Origin: Serendipita indica DSM 11827
Taxonomy: Eukaryota; Basidiomycota; Agaricomycetes; Sebacinales; Serendipitaceae
Length of the DNA stretch: 64,000 nucleotides
Direction of reading: 5' to 3'
Assembly (NCBI GenBank): GCA_910890315.1
Contig: CAJVGD010000002.1
Coordinates: 2,666,001 to 2,730,000, forward strand
The position numbers and the translations under genes are program-made. This document shows, one piece after another, positions 12,475 through 24,021 of the stretch (positions are counted from its first letter, which is position 1; every line of letters starts with the position of its first letter). The notes under the pieces are model-generated. The model made no database searches, had not been told where the DNA came from, and saw only the letters and a list, made by a program, of their open reading frames with translations.

Positions 12475-15400
12475 ATGCCTCGTCCAGACAGAAAGACCGT
12501 CACAAGGCAGGTGACCCTGATCTCAGACCAGGTCGATCCATCTACCATGCCCGCTGCAAAGCGTGCAAATGCAAAGGCAAGGGCTGCCGCCAAAAAGAAG
12601 GCAAAGCGCGCGTTCCGGCAGCCCAAGAGTACCGTCGGAATCCTAGTGACAGAAGAACTTCAGACTGCAATAGATTCGTGTCGTGAAAGAGTTCGGAATA
12701 TCGCCAAAATGTGCAGAGCACGAAACCAAAAGTTTCGGTAGGCGCCGAGTCCCATTTCGTCGAAATAGAGCCTTGACGCTTGCGGGATAGGGATCCCGAG
12801 TTTGATCTCAGTAACGATAAAGCCATGTGTCTCAAGGGACTCGAGGACGTCGAGGGCGAGGAGCTGAAGCCCGCCGACGTGATGAGAGTTTCGGAGATTT
12901 GGGATGAACCCCAATTTACCATCGATGGATTCTCTTCAAGTGATGTCGCTCAAGGAAACCTCGGAGATTGCTTCTTCATTAGCGCATTGGCCAACGGTAT
13001 GGACACTCTTCCCTCTATGTCCCCCATTCACTCGCCTTAGTCGCCACTATCCCTGGCTTACTCGAGAAGATTTGCGTTGAACGCGATGAACAAGTCGGAG
13101 GTGTGCTTTCAATTCATTGGTTCATAGTAATGCTTACGAGGGGACAGTATACGGCTTCTTGTTCTTCAGGGATCATACCTGGAGCCCGGTGATCATTGAC
13201 GAGTACGTAGTCATATCAACACTCGTTCTCTTGTCCTCATTGCCGGATTAGCCAACTCTTCGTTCAAGTGCCCAAATATGAGTCTTTGACGCCAGACGAG
13301 CAAAAGCTTTACCACAACGATCCAGACCTTTACAACGATGTAGCTCGAAAGGGCAGCAAAATACTTTACTTTGCAAAAGGCAAGACAGAGAACGAGACGT
13401 GGGTCTCTTTGATCGAAAAGGCTTACGCAAAGATTCATGGAAACTACGCCTATCTGAGGTCAGTCCCTCGTCATTTTCTCTTCGGTCACTCGCTCACTCT
13501 GTTGTAGCGGTGGTCGTGCAATGGAGGCCATTGAAGATTTGACGGGAGGCATTTGTACACAGATTCCTCTCACCGATGTGCTTGATCCCAAGCAGCTTTG
13601 GAATGAGCTCGTTCACAACGCAAACCGTACAAGACTCTATGGGTGCGCCATTCACGGAATCGACAACGAACGCGGCTTGAATACCATTACCAAAACCCAT
13701 GGACTGATCGCTTCCCATGCATACTCTGTTATTCGCGCCGTCGAATACAATGGCAAGAAGTTTGTGGTGATTCGAAACCCATGGGGGACGGGAGAGTGGC
13801 GTGGCAGATGGAGTGATGGGGCCAAAGAATGGACGAAGGAGTGGCTGCCGGCGCTGACTTATCTCCAACACTCCTTTGGCAATGATGGCCAATTCGTAAT
13901 GGAGTATTCCGACTTTTTGCGTCATTGGTCAGTCCTGGACTGCACCCGCCTCTTCGATTCCTCCTGGGTCAGTAGCAGCATCTGGGTCCAGCTCGACAAT
14001 TGGACGGCTATGCATCCTTGGACATGGGGGTAAGCCTTCCTTTTCGCTTTTAGACAAGCCATTTATCCTTTCACAGCGATGTATCTTGTATGTTTTTCTT
14101 GCTCTCCAACCAAAAATTACTCGGGCTCAATTCTTCCACTAGTCACCATCTCGGTACCAGAGAATACACCAGCTGTCATCGTTCTCCAACAGGCAGACAG
14201 ACGTTACTTTGAAGAAATCTCAGGCTATCTCGTCTTTGCATTCGACTTTGTTCTTTTCAAGAAAGGATCCAAGGAAGAGATTGCTTCTTCCGTGCGGACA
14301 CAAGGCTGGGCGCGTGGCCAAAGTGTAGAAGTCAATCTAGAAGCTGGCGAATATGTCGTACACGTACGCCTCGATTCGATGATGTGCAAGAATGCGGTAA
14401 GGACTTTGTCATTTTGAAGACGATTTGCTGACTTTTGAAAGAATTATATGGAAGAAGGCGCGACCAAGTGGGATCGTCGCATCCTCAAGCGCTTGATGGC
14501 TCAAAAGGCGTTTGCGTTCTCCAAAGCCGCGAGTATGTCGATCATTACTACCTTTGGGGTTTCTGACTCAATCCTTCTCTGTAGACTTTAATATAGCGTG
14601 TGTATTGAACGAGGAGGCTCCATTAGGTTACTGACAGTTTATAGCTACTGGGAAGACGTCATCCCAACGACCTTGGATGCAGTCGCCGGATACGACCTCA
14701 CTGAACTCGAGATCCAGCTCGTCGAAAAGAAGCGACAAGAAGCCCTCCGCAAGAAAGCTATGCTGACGCCCCAGGCAGAGCTCAATGAAGAAGCTGCGAT
14801 GGAAGTAACGGATGAGCCAGAGAATGTCGAAAATTCAGCGGAGGTAGTACAAATCGTCGAGAAGACGGAAGAGCCGACCCAGGAGCCACCAGAGGCGGTT
14901 GACGTACCGGCCGACTCTACACTCGTCGTCAAGGAGGAGGGTGGCGACACGCAAGAACCTCAAATCGTACATAGCGATTTCATGTGTGACGTTTGTCAGG
15001 TCTCTCCAATCATCGGCGTGCGCTATCGCTGTACCAAGTGAGCCGGTTGATTCAGCGTTGAGACCATTAGATGCTGACAATACTACAGTCCTGAGCACCC
15101 AGAGTACGACATGTGTCAGGGGTGCTACGACAAGAAAGAGCACGATCCGACTCATGAGATCCTCGTTATTTCTCAGCCGCGCTCCGACGAACCTGTCCAT
15201 ACATGGTTCTCGTGCAGTATCTGCAAATGCGAACCTATACGCGGCATTCGTTATCACTGTCCAAGGTGTGTAGTTGATCTGTCATGTCCATTCGCTAACG
15301 CGCTCCAAGGCCAGAGTGCCAGGACGATTTCGACATGTGTGAGGCATGTCGAGCATCGACTGGACACGACCCAACGCACGTCTTGATGATGTTCCAGACG

Positions 15401-15917
15401 CCATTGACCCTGGAGGAAATCCAAGGCTCGATGGCGGCTCACGAAGAGCACGCAGAACAAATTACAGAACGTGCCGTCCATGACTCCGTGGCGTGCGACG
15501 GTTGCTCTATGAATCCAATAGTGGGTAGTAGATACAAGTAAGCATCGTCCGTTTGATCACGTCGAGAACTCATTTAACCGGATTTTAGGTGCATGGAGTA
15601 GGTTTCTGAGCCTTAGAACGCGATCGGTACTTACAATTTGTCTCAGTGCAAGCTGTCCCAATTATGATTTGTGCGAGGGGTGTATCAACAAGGGTATTCA
15701 TCCCATTAACCACCAGATGCTTCGACTCGAAACGCCAAAGGAGGCACAGCACTTGAACACAGGTGTACGTTTTGTCTTCTGTACAAATATTGATTTCTGA
15801 CACTGTCTCTACCAGGCCTCTGAAGGTGCTTCTTTCGTGCTGGGCCTCAGGGTATATACGCTCAAGTCGTCGGTCGCCGTGCTGGGCAGCCAGTTGAAGC
15901 ATGGCTCGTTGAGGTGA
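12475..15917 (+). CDS. Calpain-type cysteine protease with three ZZ zinc fingers
   Basis: Probable Ca2+-regulated or calpain-like intracellular Cys protease; substrates unknown. The start MPRPDRK matches the MPRPD start of the upstream copy. The order is: a basic Ala/Lys-rich N-terminus; the calpain catalytic core (CysPc), with the catalytic Cys in NLGDCFFISALAN, the His in LIASHAYSVIRAVEY and the Asn in VIRNPWGTGEWRGRWSDG; a domain III-like beta region (TISVPENTPAVIVLQQADRR, VEVNLEAGEYVVHVRLDS); a Glu/Val-rich linker; then three ZZ-type fingers (CDVCQVSPIIGVRYRC, CSICKCEPIRGIRYHC, CDGCSMNPIVGSRYKC). The C-terminus (LKHGSLR) is shared with the first copy. There are many introns of about 45-60 bp and the frame is continuous when they are removed. 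All three catalytic residues are present, so I expect activity. ZZ fingers usually mediate protein binding. It is not the PalB/Rim13 architecture, which lacks ZZ fingers. Confidence 0.85.
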
Positions 15918-16319
15918 AGACGTGATATATGCAGAGGAATCAAGGCGTGACGCTTTTTGTTGATCGAAGGAATACACGAATTTATTTCAGCCAAGCTTGT
16001 AGCAGCTGCAACGAAAAATTTGAATGCGGTAGGTACGTTGAGTAGAACATCTTCGCGAAGTTACCGTCACGTTTGCGATATTTAAGGTCAGCGAAGCGGG
16101 CTGGACCCGACCTCGACCTTGACTGGGATCCCAGTGGCGTAGAAGTGGCCATGCTTCGCTTTCGCTAGTGAAGATCAAAGCACAGTTCTCTGGGCTCAGA
16201 GAGAACTGTATCTTACGGGCAATTGTCTGTGCGCATTTGACAGCTAGTTTCAATACTCGTCGTGAGGTCAGCGACCGACGAACCGTGTACTCTAGAGGAT
16301 TCTTCTGGGAGCCGGTTCT
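15918..16319. other. Intergenic region after the calpain pair
   Basis: No supported gene. A minus-strand open frame at 15987-16253 is short and unrecognised. Confidence 0.35.
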
Positions 16320-17050
16320 GATCAGTGAGAGGTAGAAAATACCGGGGCTGGCGCGGGCCTCGGCAGGAGCAGCGCCAGATCTTGCTCAGTCAATCCGATG
16401 GAGTCGTCCCAGCGTAGCGTCTGGGATTGGCGGGCGCCGCTGGTCCTGGTGGCCGAAAACTGCGAGCGTTGAATGGCTCGTACCCTGTCCTTGCTGAGAA
16501 CTCCAGCATTTGCTCGTGGGTCGGATTGGGAGTCTTCCGACACAGTCTCGCTTGCACTGCTGGGTCGTAGCGTCCTAAATCGGCCACAAAGCCTTCGTAG
16601 GCGGCAACAGCGATGCCAAGGGCGTCCCGTTGCTTCAGACGAGCTATAGAACTAGAGACCTACCTGAGTCCAGTAGTGTCGAATTACAGCCACGCTGTAT
16701 CCCGTTTCCGTTGCGTAGTAAATATATTGCTGCGGGTTGGTGTAGGATCAGCCTGGAATAATTTCGCACGGAGTACTGGATCCCTCCTTGCGGACTTGTG
16801 AATGATTTTGGATTCCCAAACGTATGCGTTCCTGACGGACGGTCAGCGGCCATAGCAAATATACATGATACGGTTTACCCTTCTCCCAAAAGCTCTCAGG
16901 TATATCCCGTCCGCTCCGAGTATTCGTCTAGCTCCGCAGACGTTGGGTTTGGATTTTCGCGGAATAGCAAGGCGCGGTCCTCAAACCCAGGCTTCCGGGC
17001 TGCGACGACACTGTATCGTACTCTTCGGCAGTTTCTCCCTCGCTTCATCT
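16320..17050 (-). other. Degenerate minus-strand coding-like stretch with a repeated motif
   Basis: Several short minus-strand open frames read like protein but do not join cleanly. Two parts share a motif: RLCRKTPNPTHEQMLEFSARTGY (ORF 16390-16587), of which I point to NPTHEQMLEFSARTGY, and NPNPTSAELDEYSERTGY encoded near 16940-17000. The resemblance suggests a repeated domain or a partial duplication. I do not recognise the family. It abuts retroelement debris, so it may be part of that debris rather than a host gene. Confidence 0.25.
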
Positions 17051-17054
17051 CTCA

Positions 17055-17560
17055 TCATATGCGTCCTAGAATAGACTCGACCTTGTCCAACTCAAACGGT
17101 CCGAGGTAGCGCTTCATATCGATTTGAATGAGATTGTACACGGTGTCTGGATTGTCAAGCGCGGAAGAACTATTTTGAAAAATGAATGCGTGTAATATCG
17201 AAAGAAGAATGGTATGAAAAACCAGAGCGAAGATAAGAGATGAGGGGGGCATGACGTTCCGCGAGACCAAACCGGCGAAGAATTGACTCCCAGCGGTCTG
17301 CATTGAGGACTGAGTAGACGGGAACGGTTTCAAGCGCAAGTTGTCGCTCTATGGCCTTCTTTGCCGCATCTAGAGCAAACGTGGGCTCCTTTGGAACAGT
17401 TTTCCTCGTGGCAGAGCTCTGGCGCGCCCCCGTTGAATGCGAAGCAGAAAATCTTGTCTCCGGGAGTGTCCACTTTTTGTTCGAGTTGCGATAGGCGACG
17501 ACTTCCCTGCCGTCGACCTGCTTGGACTCGGCGCATGATGAGAGGGTGTGCGGTACTCGG
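17055..17560 (-). mobile_element. Fossil fragment of a DIRS-like retroelement
   Basis: A Cys/His knuckle (VCSRCGKEGHRATTC) is followed by the opening of a reverse-transcriptase region whose spacing resembles that of tyrosine-recombinase (DIRS-like) retroelements of basidiomycetes. Only this part is recognisable. The element is broken, with at least two breaks and large parts missing, and looks old. I see no terminal repeats. The family call rests on motif resemblance only. Confidence 0.4.
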
Positions 17561-18125
17561 GACAAATGACGAATATATAATGGTCTTCCTGAAGATCCTT
17601 GCATCCGTTGTCGCACTGTCCCATCAAATGATCGGGAAGTTTGCGCCTCCACCTCAGGTAGTTGGTATCCAGTTGCCCAGAACGGGCGAATAACTGTACT
17701 ACCGCTGAATAGGCTGAAGTGGATTTCAGGTACGGATGTATGAGGAGTTCCAATCTCTGATAAATGTCTGTGTAACGCCGCAAACCTTTGGCTGGCTTGG
17801 ATCTGTCAGCTGCTCGTAGTGCCAGCATATGTTCCACATATACACTTGTACTGTGCTCGATGTTTCTATCCATTGGTGAGTACAGAGTGCATTGGTCTGC
17901 ATAAAACGGCGCCGCACAAGCCATTCCACGCAGTGCCTCTCCCACTAATGGATCGGCTATCTCGCTCAGTTGCAAAGATCGGTCTTGCCATAGAGTATGG
18001 GATTTGACGTGGACTATGCAGTCCGGCGTAATTGACTGCCTGACTTCTCGTAGCCACTCGTAGAAGGATCTCACATTTATTACAAGAACGTAGGCACGAG
18101 GATGGCAAAGGCCGACGTAATACAA
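17560..18125 (-). mobile_element. 3' fragment of a LINE (RNase H / C-terminal region)
   Basis: A single open frame on the minus strand reads like the RNase H end and C-terminal tail of a basidiomycete non-LTR retrotransposon. HVKSHT is followed by a block resembling the usual linker (DQCTLYSPMDRNIEHSTSVY) and a Cys/His cluster at the end (CDNGCKDLQEDHYIFVICPEY). No reverse transcriptase or endonuclease domain is present upstream, so the copy is a fragment. It is directly adjacent to the DIRS-like fragment, which suggests a small nest of elements in this gene-poor stretch. I am unsure of the exact LINE clade. Confidence 0.4.
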
Positions 18126-18146
18126 ATTAAATAAAGGTTGCGGTCT

Positions 18147-18816
18147 TTAGTCTATAAAGTCCTCGTTTGTCCCCAGGTACTCTCGACAGGCGGGTGCGTC
18201 TAAAATGAACATTCTTCCGTGGCAGGTTATCTGCTTCGCCTATACGTCCTGTCAGCAGCGAGAGTAACGTGAGTGCACGGCTCGGCGAAGGTGCGCTCGT
18301 GCATCTTCTTCTTGGATGGCGAGGCACTACTTGATGATGAGAAATGCTGCGCAGCTCCCGGTTGTACCGTTACCTGTTCTCTTTTTGGTCCTCCATTATC
18401 GTGTCAGCGCCAAAAGGATGCCGATCAATTGCGGCCGAGCAGACTTATCTGTACGCACGGTGCCTCGGAGTTTAACCAGGATTTGTAATAGCTATGGCAA
18501 TCATTGATTACCTCCCTTGCCTCTTTGACGAGGCCGACAGTCTCTTCCCTCTCCCGGATAGTCTTTTGCTCGCGCTTGCGGAGGGCAGTCTCCAAATGCT
18601 TCAAGGCTCCCCATTTGAGGTAGTTGAGCGTTTCTATCTGTGGTCAGCGTACGGTCCACGCAGGTCGACCGGCGGGCGTACCACTAGGGCTCTCGCCTCG
18701 GTCTCCAAATTGGAGCCACTACTTTCGCTCTTCGCCCCACCTCGGGAAGTCTCGAACAGGCCTTGTCCCCGCTGAACACTGCGAGATGCTATGGCGGTGG
18801 TGATGGGCAGTCCCAA
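18147..18816 (-). CDS. Uncertain spliced minus-strand ORF
   Basis: Coding-like blocks on the minus strand can be linked by plausible introns: LETEARALVVRPPVDLRG, then LNYLKWGALKHLETALRKRE and KTIREREETVGLVKEAREV (a strongly helical, charged stretch), then SSSSSASPSKKKMHERTF, ending ACREYLGTNEDFID before a stop at 18147-18149. I cannot fix the start, because the upstream end of the open frame has no ATG. It could be a small divergent host gene sharing a promoter with the GTPase gene at 18966, or ORF1-like debris of the neighbouring retroelements. Confidence 0.25.
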
Positions 18817-18965
18817 GTGACCGGTAGACTATGCATAAACATCATTCACAACTGGAAATGTCAATGAGTCATTATCTTATTTCTCGATGAACCTAATAAG
18901 CCGCTCACAATTTGTCGACGAGGGTCTCAGTGGCCCTATGGGGACAACTTGAACTCGACCAGAGC

Positions 18966-21416
18966 ATGCCGCGACGCAAGCCCATCTCCGCCAAGCAGCG
19001 TAAAGCCGAGCTACAACTCAAGAGAGCCGTAAAGCGTGGAGATGTAGAAGCAACAGCCATCGCTAATGAGCAAGCTGCCGAGCGACGTAAGAAGCGTCAT
19101 ACCAAAGGACGCACTCCTACTGGATCAGCAAAATCTGTCCCAGGTCCAAGCATTATTGGCGCAGGAAACATCGGAATTTCAACGAGACGCTTGGAGAGTC
19201 GCTTCCTCAAACTGGACAAAGGGTGGCTAGAGCATGCCAAACTGGTTGCGGCTACCACAGTGCTTGTACGACCCATCCCCGAGAACATGCAAGTTCTGAA
19301 CGTCCATGCGTTTTCCGCATCTTCGGCTGGCGGGATAGGAGCTATAGAGACTACTCTCAGCGCACCGAGACGACCAAAATGGCGATATGATCAGTCCAAG
19401 AAAGAAGTCGAGAAGAACGAAGAAGGATTGTTCCTCAAATGGCTTCGAGAAACTGATGACATCGTGGAGAGATGGCAGACGGAACCGCTCAGTGTCACTC
19501 AAAGTCCAGTATCAGTGGATCATGAAACGAATGTAGAAGATCCTAACAAGTTGTCACTTTTTAAGCGCTCTCCGACCTGGTTCGAGAGAAATCTAGAGGT
19601 ATGGAGACAACTGTGAGCGGCAATTGCAATGCGACGAGATGATTCTGATTCCATCAAAGATGGCGCGTTACAGAAATCTCTCAGATTCTCTTGATCTTGC
19701 TGGACAGCCGAGCCCCGACGCTCCATTTTCGTGAGCTCGTATTTCTCCCTCTCAAGACCTTCCTGGCTCTAAGAGATCATTAGCGTCATCTATGCAGCAA
19801 TATATCCAGTCAATGCGACCAACCCCACCATTGGTACTTGTACTCACAAAGGTCGACCTCATCACGCCTGCTAGAGCAAAAGCTTGGACGGAATTCCTTA
19901 CTACTCAACACCCAACGGCACGGATAGTTCAGGTCGAGTCTTACAAGGAGAGAGAAGGAATACTCAACGACGGAAGAGCAGGGAAGAAGTTTCTAGACCC
20001 CCACATCCCAACCGGGTTTCTTGCACAGCTTGTCGACGCCCTGAAAGCGGCATACACAGACCTTCTAACACCGCCACCAAACACCAAAGCGACTTGGAAG
20101 CCTCGTGTCAGAGAAGGTGTTGACTGGGAAAGGATTTTGGCAGACAACACCCCAAACGGCGATGGGCGCACGGACACCGCTGCAATCATACCCAAAGCGA
20201 ACGAACCGTCGACAATATCAGTGACCGACTCTTCTGTTGACAAGATTCCCTTGTCGCCACATGGGCACGCCGACAGCACCGCGTCAGGCGGGGAAGAGGA
20301 ACCTTTCATTACGATCGGACTGATCGGTGGGTACCGCGTTATGCTGGAAGGCTGGAGTTTACCATGCTCAAAGGCCAACCCAATGTTGGTAAATCGTCAC
20401 TACTCAACGCCCTTTTCGGAACGAAGAAAGTAAAGGCCTCCAAAACACCTGGAAAGGTAATTTTTCCGTCTTACAAATTTTATTCACGTATTCATCGAAG
20501 TATAGACCAAACATTTTCAGACCCTGTTCTGGACTCCAGAGATTCGATTGGTGGATTGCCCTGGCTTGGTCTTTCCGGGGCTTGTGCCAATGGAACTGCA
20601 GGTGAGAAAACTTTTCTCTATTTGATGAGGCGTTTGGAGTCACCGGGTTACACCCGCCGTTGCATTACACCCGCAGCTGATGAACGAATGAGAGTCTAGG
20701 TGCTAGCCGGCGTTCTGCCAATATCGCAAATGCCATCAATCCCGTCATGCGTCCAGTTCGTTTGTGAGCGCATGCCTCTCGAGAGGATACTTGGTCTCGA
20801 ACACCCGGGTGGCGATAAGCCCGTAGAGGATAAGCGAACATGGCGAGCTGGAATGAAGAATGCGTCCGAACAACCAGGTACCTCAACTTGGACAGCAATC
20901 GACGTCTTGACGGCGTACGCCACCAAAAACGGATGGCTAACGGCCAAAGCAGGCAGGCCAGACATTCAACGGGCGGGTAATGCACGTGAGTAATTTTCCC
21001 ATTCTCGGACTCGGGATCCGAGCTACAAGTCTTTCCGTCAAATATTGACACTGACAATGGCCACGGCACGTGTAGTTTTGCGAGCCTGCGCGGATGGAAA
21101 GAATATACGGTGGGGCTTCCGCCCGCCGAGCACTCAGAACATGGATGGGGGTGCTGTGATCGAAGACGGAATATGGATCCGGGGTGGTCACCATGATGGT
21201 CCAGGAACTTGGGACGATGCAGACGAAAGTGGCGAGGATGAAGATGTTACGGAGGACGAACAAGGAGAGTTAGAATCGTCAGAGCCAATCGAAGAGGAGT
21301 CGGAGGACGATAGCGAAGACCTTTCCCAGGATAGCGGAGCCGCCTTCTCTGTGGCGAGAGGAAGGTTTGGTGCTCTGTCTCTCGTCGACAATGACGCATC
21401 TAGCGAGGATTCCTAG
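18966..21416 (+). CDS. GNL1: GNL1-type circularly permuted GTPase
   Basis: Member of the YlqF/YawG (MMR1-HSR1) GTPases, linked in this family to ribosome assembly. Seven exons (18966-19612, 19660-19730, 19784-20326, 20374-20456, 20506-20601, 20700-20985, 21076-21416) give about 688 residues. The GNL1-like start MPRRKPISAKQRKAELQLKR is basic. G motifs appear in the permuted order G4 (VLTKVD), then G1 (QPNVGKSSLLNALFG), then G2/G3 (SKTPGKTKHFQT, VDCPG). The G1 loop is split by an intron just after GLIG. The C-terminus is acidic (DDADESGEDEDVTEDEQGE), typical of nucleolar or nuclear assembly GTPases. The choice of GNL1 over LSG1 or Nug1/2 rests on the N-terminus and domain spacing. Confidence 0.88.
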
Positions 21417-21766
21417 GAAGATTCTAGCGCCTCTCAATGATGTGGAGCGCTCAGTACCGCGCAACCGGTGACATAGGAGGAGGGCGGAGTAATTACAGCT
21501 TACCCTAACTTCGAGGCTCGTGTTTGAATATGCTCCCTGAGTGTTACAGCCCTTCCGCGACCAAAGAGATGGTCTGCGTCTAAAGTCCCCATTGTAATAT
21601 GCCGAACTGCCAAACGGGCAATGGTGAGAAAAGGCAAGGTACTAGACCGCACCCAGATAATATGTGTAATTCCCGATTCGGGTTCGTCCCCATCGACTAA
21701 AGGGCGAAGGCCTCTTTAGACCGTGTCCGTTCTGCCTGTGCGTTCCCGCCTGCTGCCCAGCTCCCC
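21417..21766. other. Intergenic region GNL1 / methyltransferase
   Basis: Promoter and downstream region only; no coding stretch seen. Confidence 0.35.
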
Positions 21767-23621
21767 ATGGCTTCTAAAGTTCTCAGGCTAAAGAGATCAA
21801 ACTTGGAGCCGCCCATCGACCCAGAAGACCAGGACTTTACCAGTCCCGTTACTGTCGCTCAGCCCGATCTCGGAGGCCCGATGACACAGGATCAAGGGGA
21901 GCTAGGGCCGTACTTTACCAGAAAATACGGATCGAAACACCACTCATTCTGGAACGTGCCATGGCCTCTCAGCTATGAGAAGGAAATCCTCGACATGTAT
22001 CCGTCCTTTGCCTTTGAGCGTCGAGTCTTGTTACCGACTAATTTCCAGGGACGTTTTACTCCACCAGCTGTTAAAGGAGATCAAAGGATTGACCGTGACT
22101 GATTTCTCAGCCGGCCCTCCAACCAAGGTGCTAGACCTCGGCACTGGGGTACGTCACATCCCTCTCCGTGTGAACGATAATTGACCAGTGAATAATCGTC
22201 AATTTGAAACGAGCCTAGCTTGGAGGTAAGCGAGATGTTCACCAGCCCTTGATTAGGTTGCTGAATTGTTGTCAGCCTGGGTCCTTGATGCGGCACACCA
22301 GTGGCCGGTCCGTGCTTTTGCTTGCAAAAGGGCGATGACTAAGCAATTATTCAGAATACCGAGTTTGTTGGCTTGGACGTCGTCCCTATTCAGCCAAAGC
22401 TGGATCGTGGGCTTGATCCATCCATTCACGCCCGAATAAGATGGGTGACGAGCAATTTGTACGTGACTTCATTATACTGTCCCAAGACTTCTTGACCAAA
22501 AGCGGATAGTCTACAACCACTTCCGTTCCCTGATGGAAGTTTCGATTTTGTGCGAGGTGTGAATATAGCCAGGGGGGTTCCAGAGTCAAAGGTGAGACTT
22601 TACTCATGTCTGAGGAGAATATTATTGACTCGTTTGTAGTGGACGTTTTTGTTCGAGGTATTGTTTGTGCCAAACTGACCGCAGTTTCTTACGAGGTGTC
22701 CCATAGGAAGTGGCTAGAGTCTTGAAACAGGGAGGAAAGGTCGAAATCGTGGCAGAAAGTAAGTATCGACTCACCCTGATTATGACACTAAACGTCGTTC
22801 GTAGATATCGTATTCCCATATATCCCTCGGGCGATATCGCAAGCAACATCCCCCACCATCGATACCCCTGTTCAGCCATATTTTGGCCTACCAAGACATG
22901 AACATATCTTGTTAGAGGAGTGTAAGCACCACACAAAGGCGAGTATACACGAATAACCTACTCCATAGTATTCTTCGACGTCTTCTCTTCTCGATTCATC
23001 AACGTTTCGCCTGTTCGAATCATCCCTTCGAGCATGAATATTAGTCTTCGCAATGTGGTCGAAGTACCCATCCATATTCCATCCAAATCGCCGACCACAG
23101 ATAATGATCCTAGAGGAGAGAGTATCCCTACAACACCAGATTATACACATGGAAAAGCCTCCTCAATACCCTTTCCTGCAGCATCCGACTCGCCGTGCCA
23201 CCTGTTCGATTGGGCAAATGAACTCCGGGCCTGGCAAGCAGTACTCGGCTGCAAGGAAGCGATGTGGGAAGAGCTAGAGAAAAAGACCAAGGAAGACCGG
23301 GACATTAAGGAGACGGGCGAGGACCTCCTAAGGAGCCTGCCCTGGTCCAAAGAGGAACGCGAGCTGCGTCCGCGTCAGTTGTTCGAGTTGCTGTTCCTCA
23401 GATACGAGCGGGAGATGAGAAAGTGCATCAGCATTTCTACCGCTCTGAGGAAACGACTGGGATGGAGCGCGGGCAAGCACGAACACGAATATGGCGTCTT
23501 CGACGAAAACTTTGATTGGCTAGATAGGGAAAGCCGGTACTTTGCAGGTGAGGACGAGTCGACACGTCATATGAGCTGCTTTTTAGCGCAAAAAGGCGAC
23601 AAGTTCTCACTGCAAGTATAA
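21767..23621 (+). CDS. Class I SAM-dependent methyltransferase
   Basis: Fungal small-molecule or protein methyltransferase; substrate unknown. The N-terminus (MASKVLRLKRSN...YGSKHHSFWNVPWPLSYEKE) precedes a Rossmann-type SAM domain. Motif I reads VLDLGTGLGAWVLDAA only if a 7-nt micro-exon (22219-22225, CTTGGAG) is used between two introns. Then come the acidic motif II strand (NTEFVGLDVVPIQPKL), post-I/motif II LPFPDGSFDFVR, GVPESKWTFLFEEVARVLKQGG (motif III region) and an insertion. The C-terminal 190 residues (from MNISLRNVVEVPIHIP) are helical and charged (EELEKKTKEDRDIKETGEDL). This resembles a methyltransferase family with a long C-terminal extension found in Agaricomycetes. There are at least eight exons. 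The start at 21767 has no upstream in-frame alternative that I prefer. Confidence 0.8.
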
Positions 23622-24021
23622 CAAACTGTCTCTGCCACTCTCCTCAGTTCGGGTCGATTTCGAGGCTCGACGTATTCGAACGCAGGCATTTGCAACCCCG
23701 TGACTCGCCGATAGCCTTGGTAGTCAACAGGGCAACAATAGGGATGCCGAACACGTCAACGATCAAGATCTCTATATACGCGAGTCGTCTGTCCGTAACT
23801 ATACCCCAATAGACTGTTTGGATCGCAGCCTTACTTGGAAGCTGTTGTGGTGGGAATCAACTTGCAAGGGGCCGCTTGGTCACGCCACAATCAGACCTGA
23901 AGTCCCGCATTCAAAACAAAATTTTTGATCAAATTGCGACGCGAAGATACACTAGTGAGACAAATGCGAAGCATGCAATGAAATGTGATGCGGGACCAGA
24001 TTGGAGGCCGACGTCTTGAGC
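23622..24021. other. Intergenic region between convergent genes
   Basis: About 400 bp between the 3' ends of the methyltransferase (+) and UTP17 (-). It should hold both polyadenylation regions. No gene seen. Confidence 0.35.
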
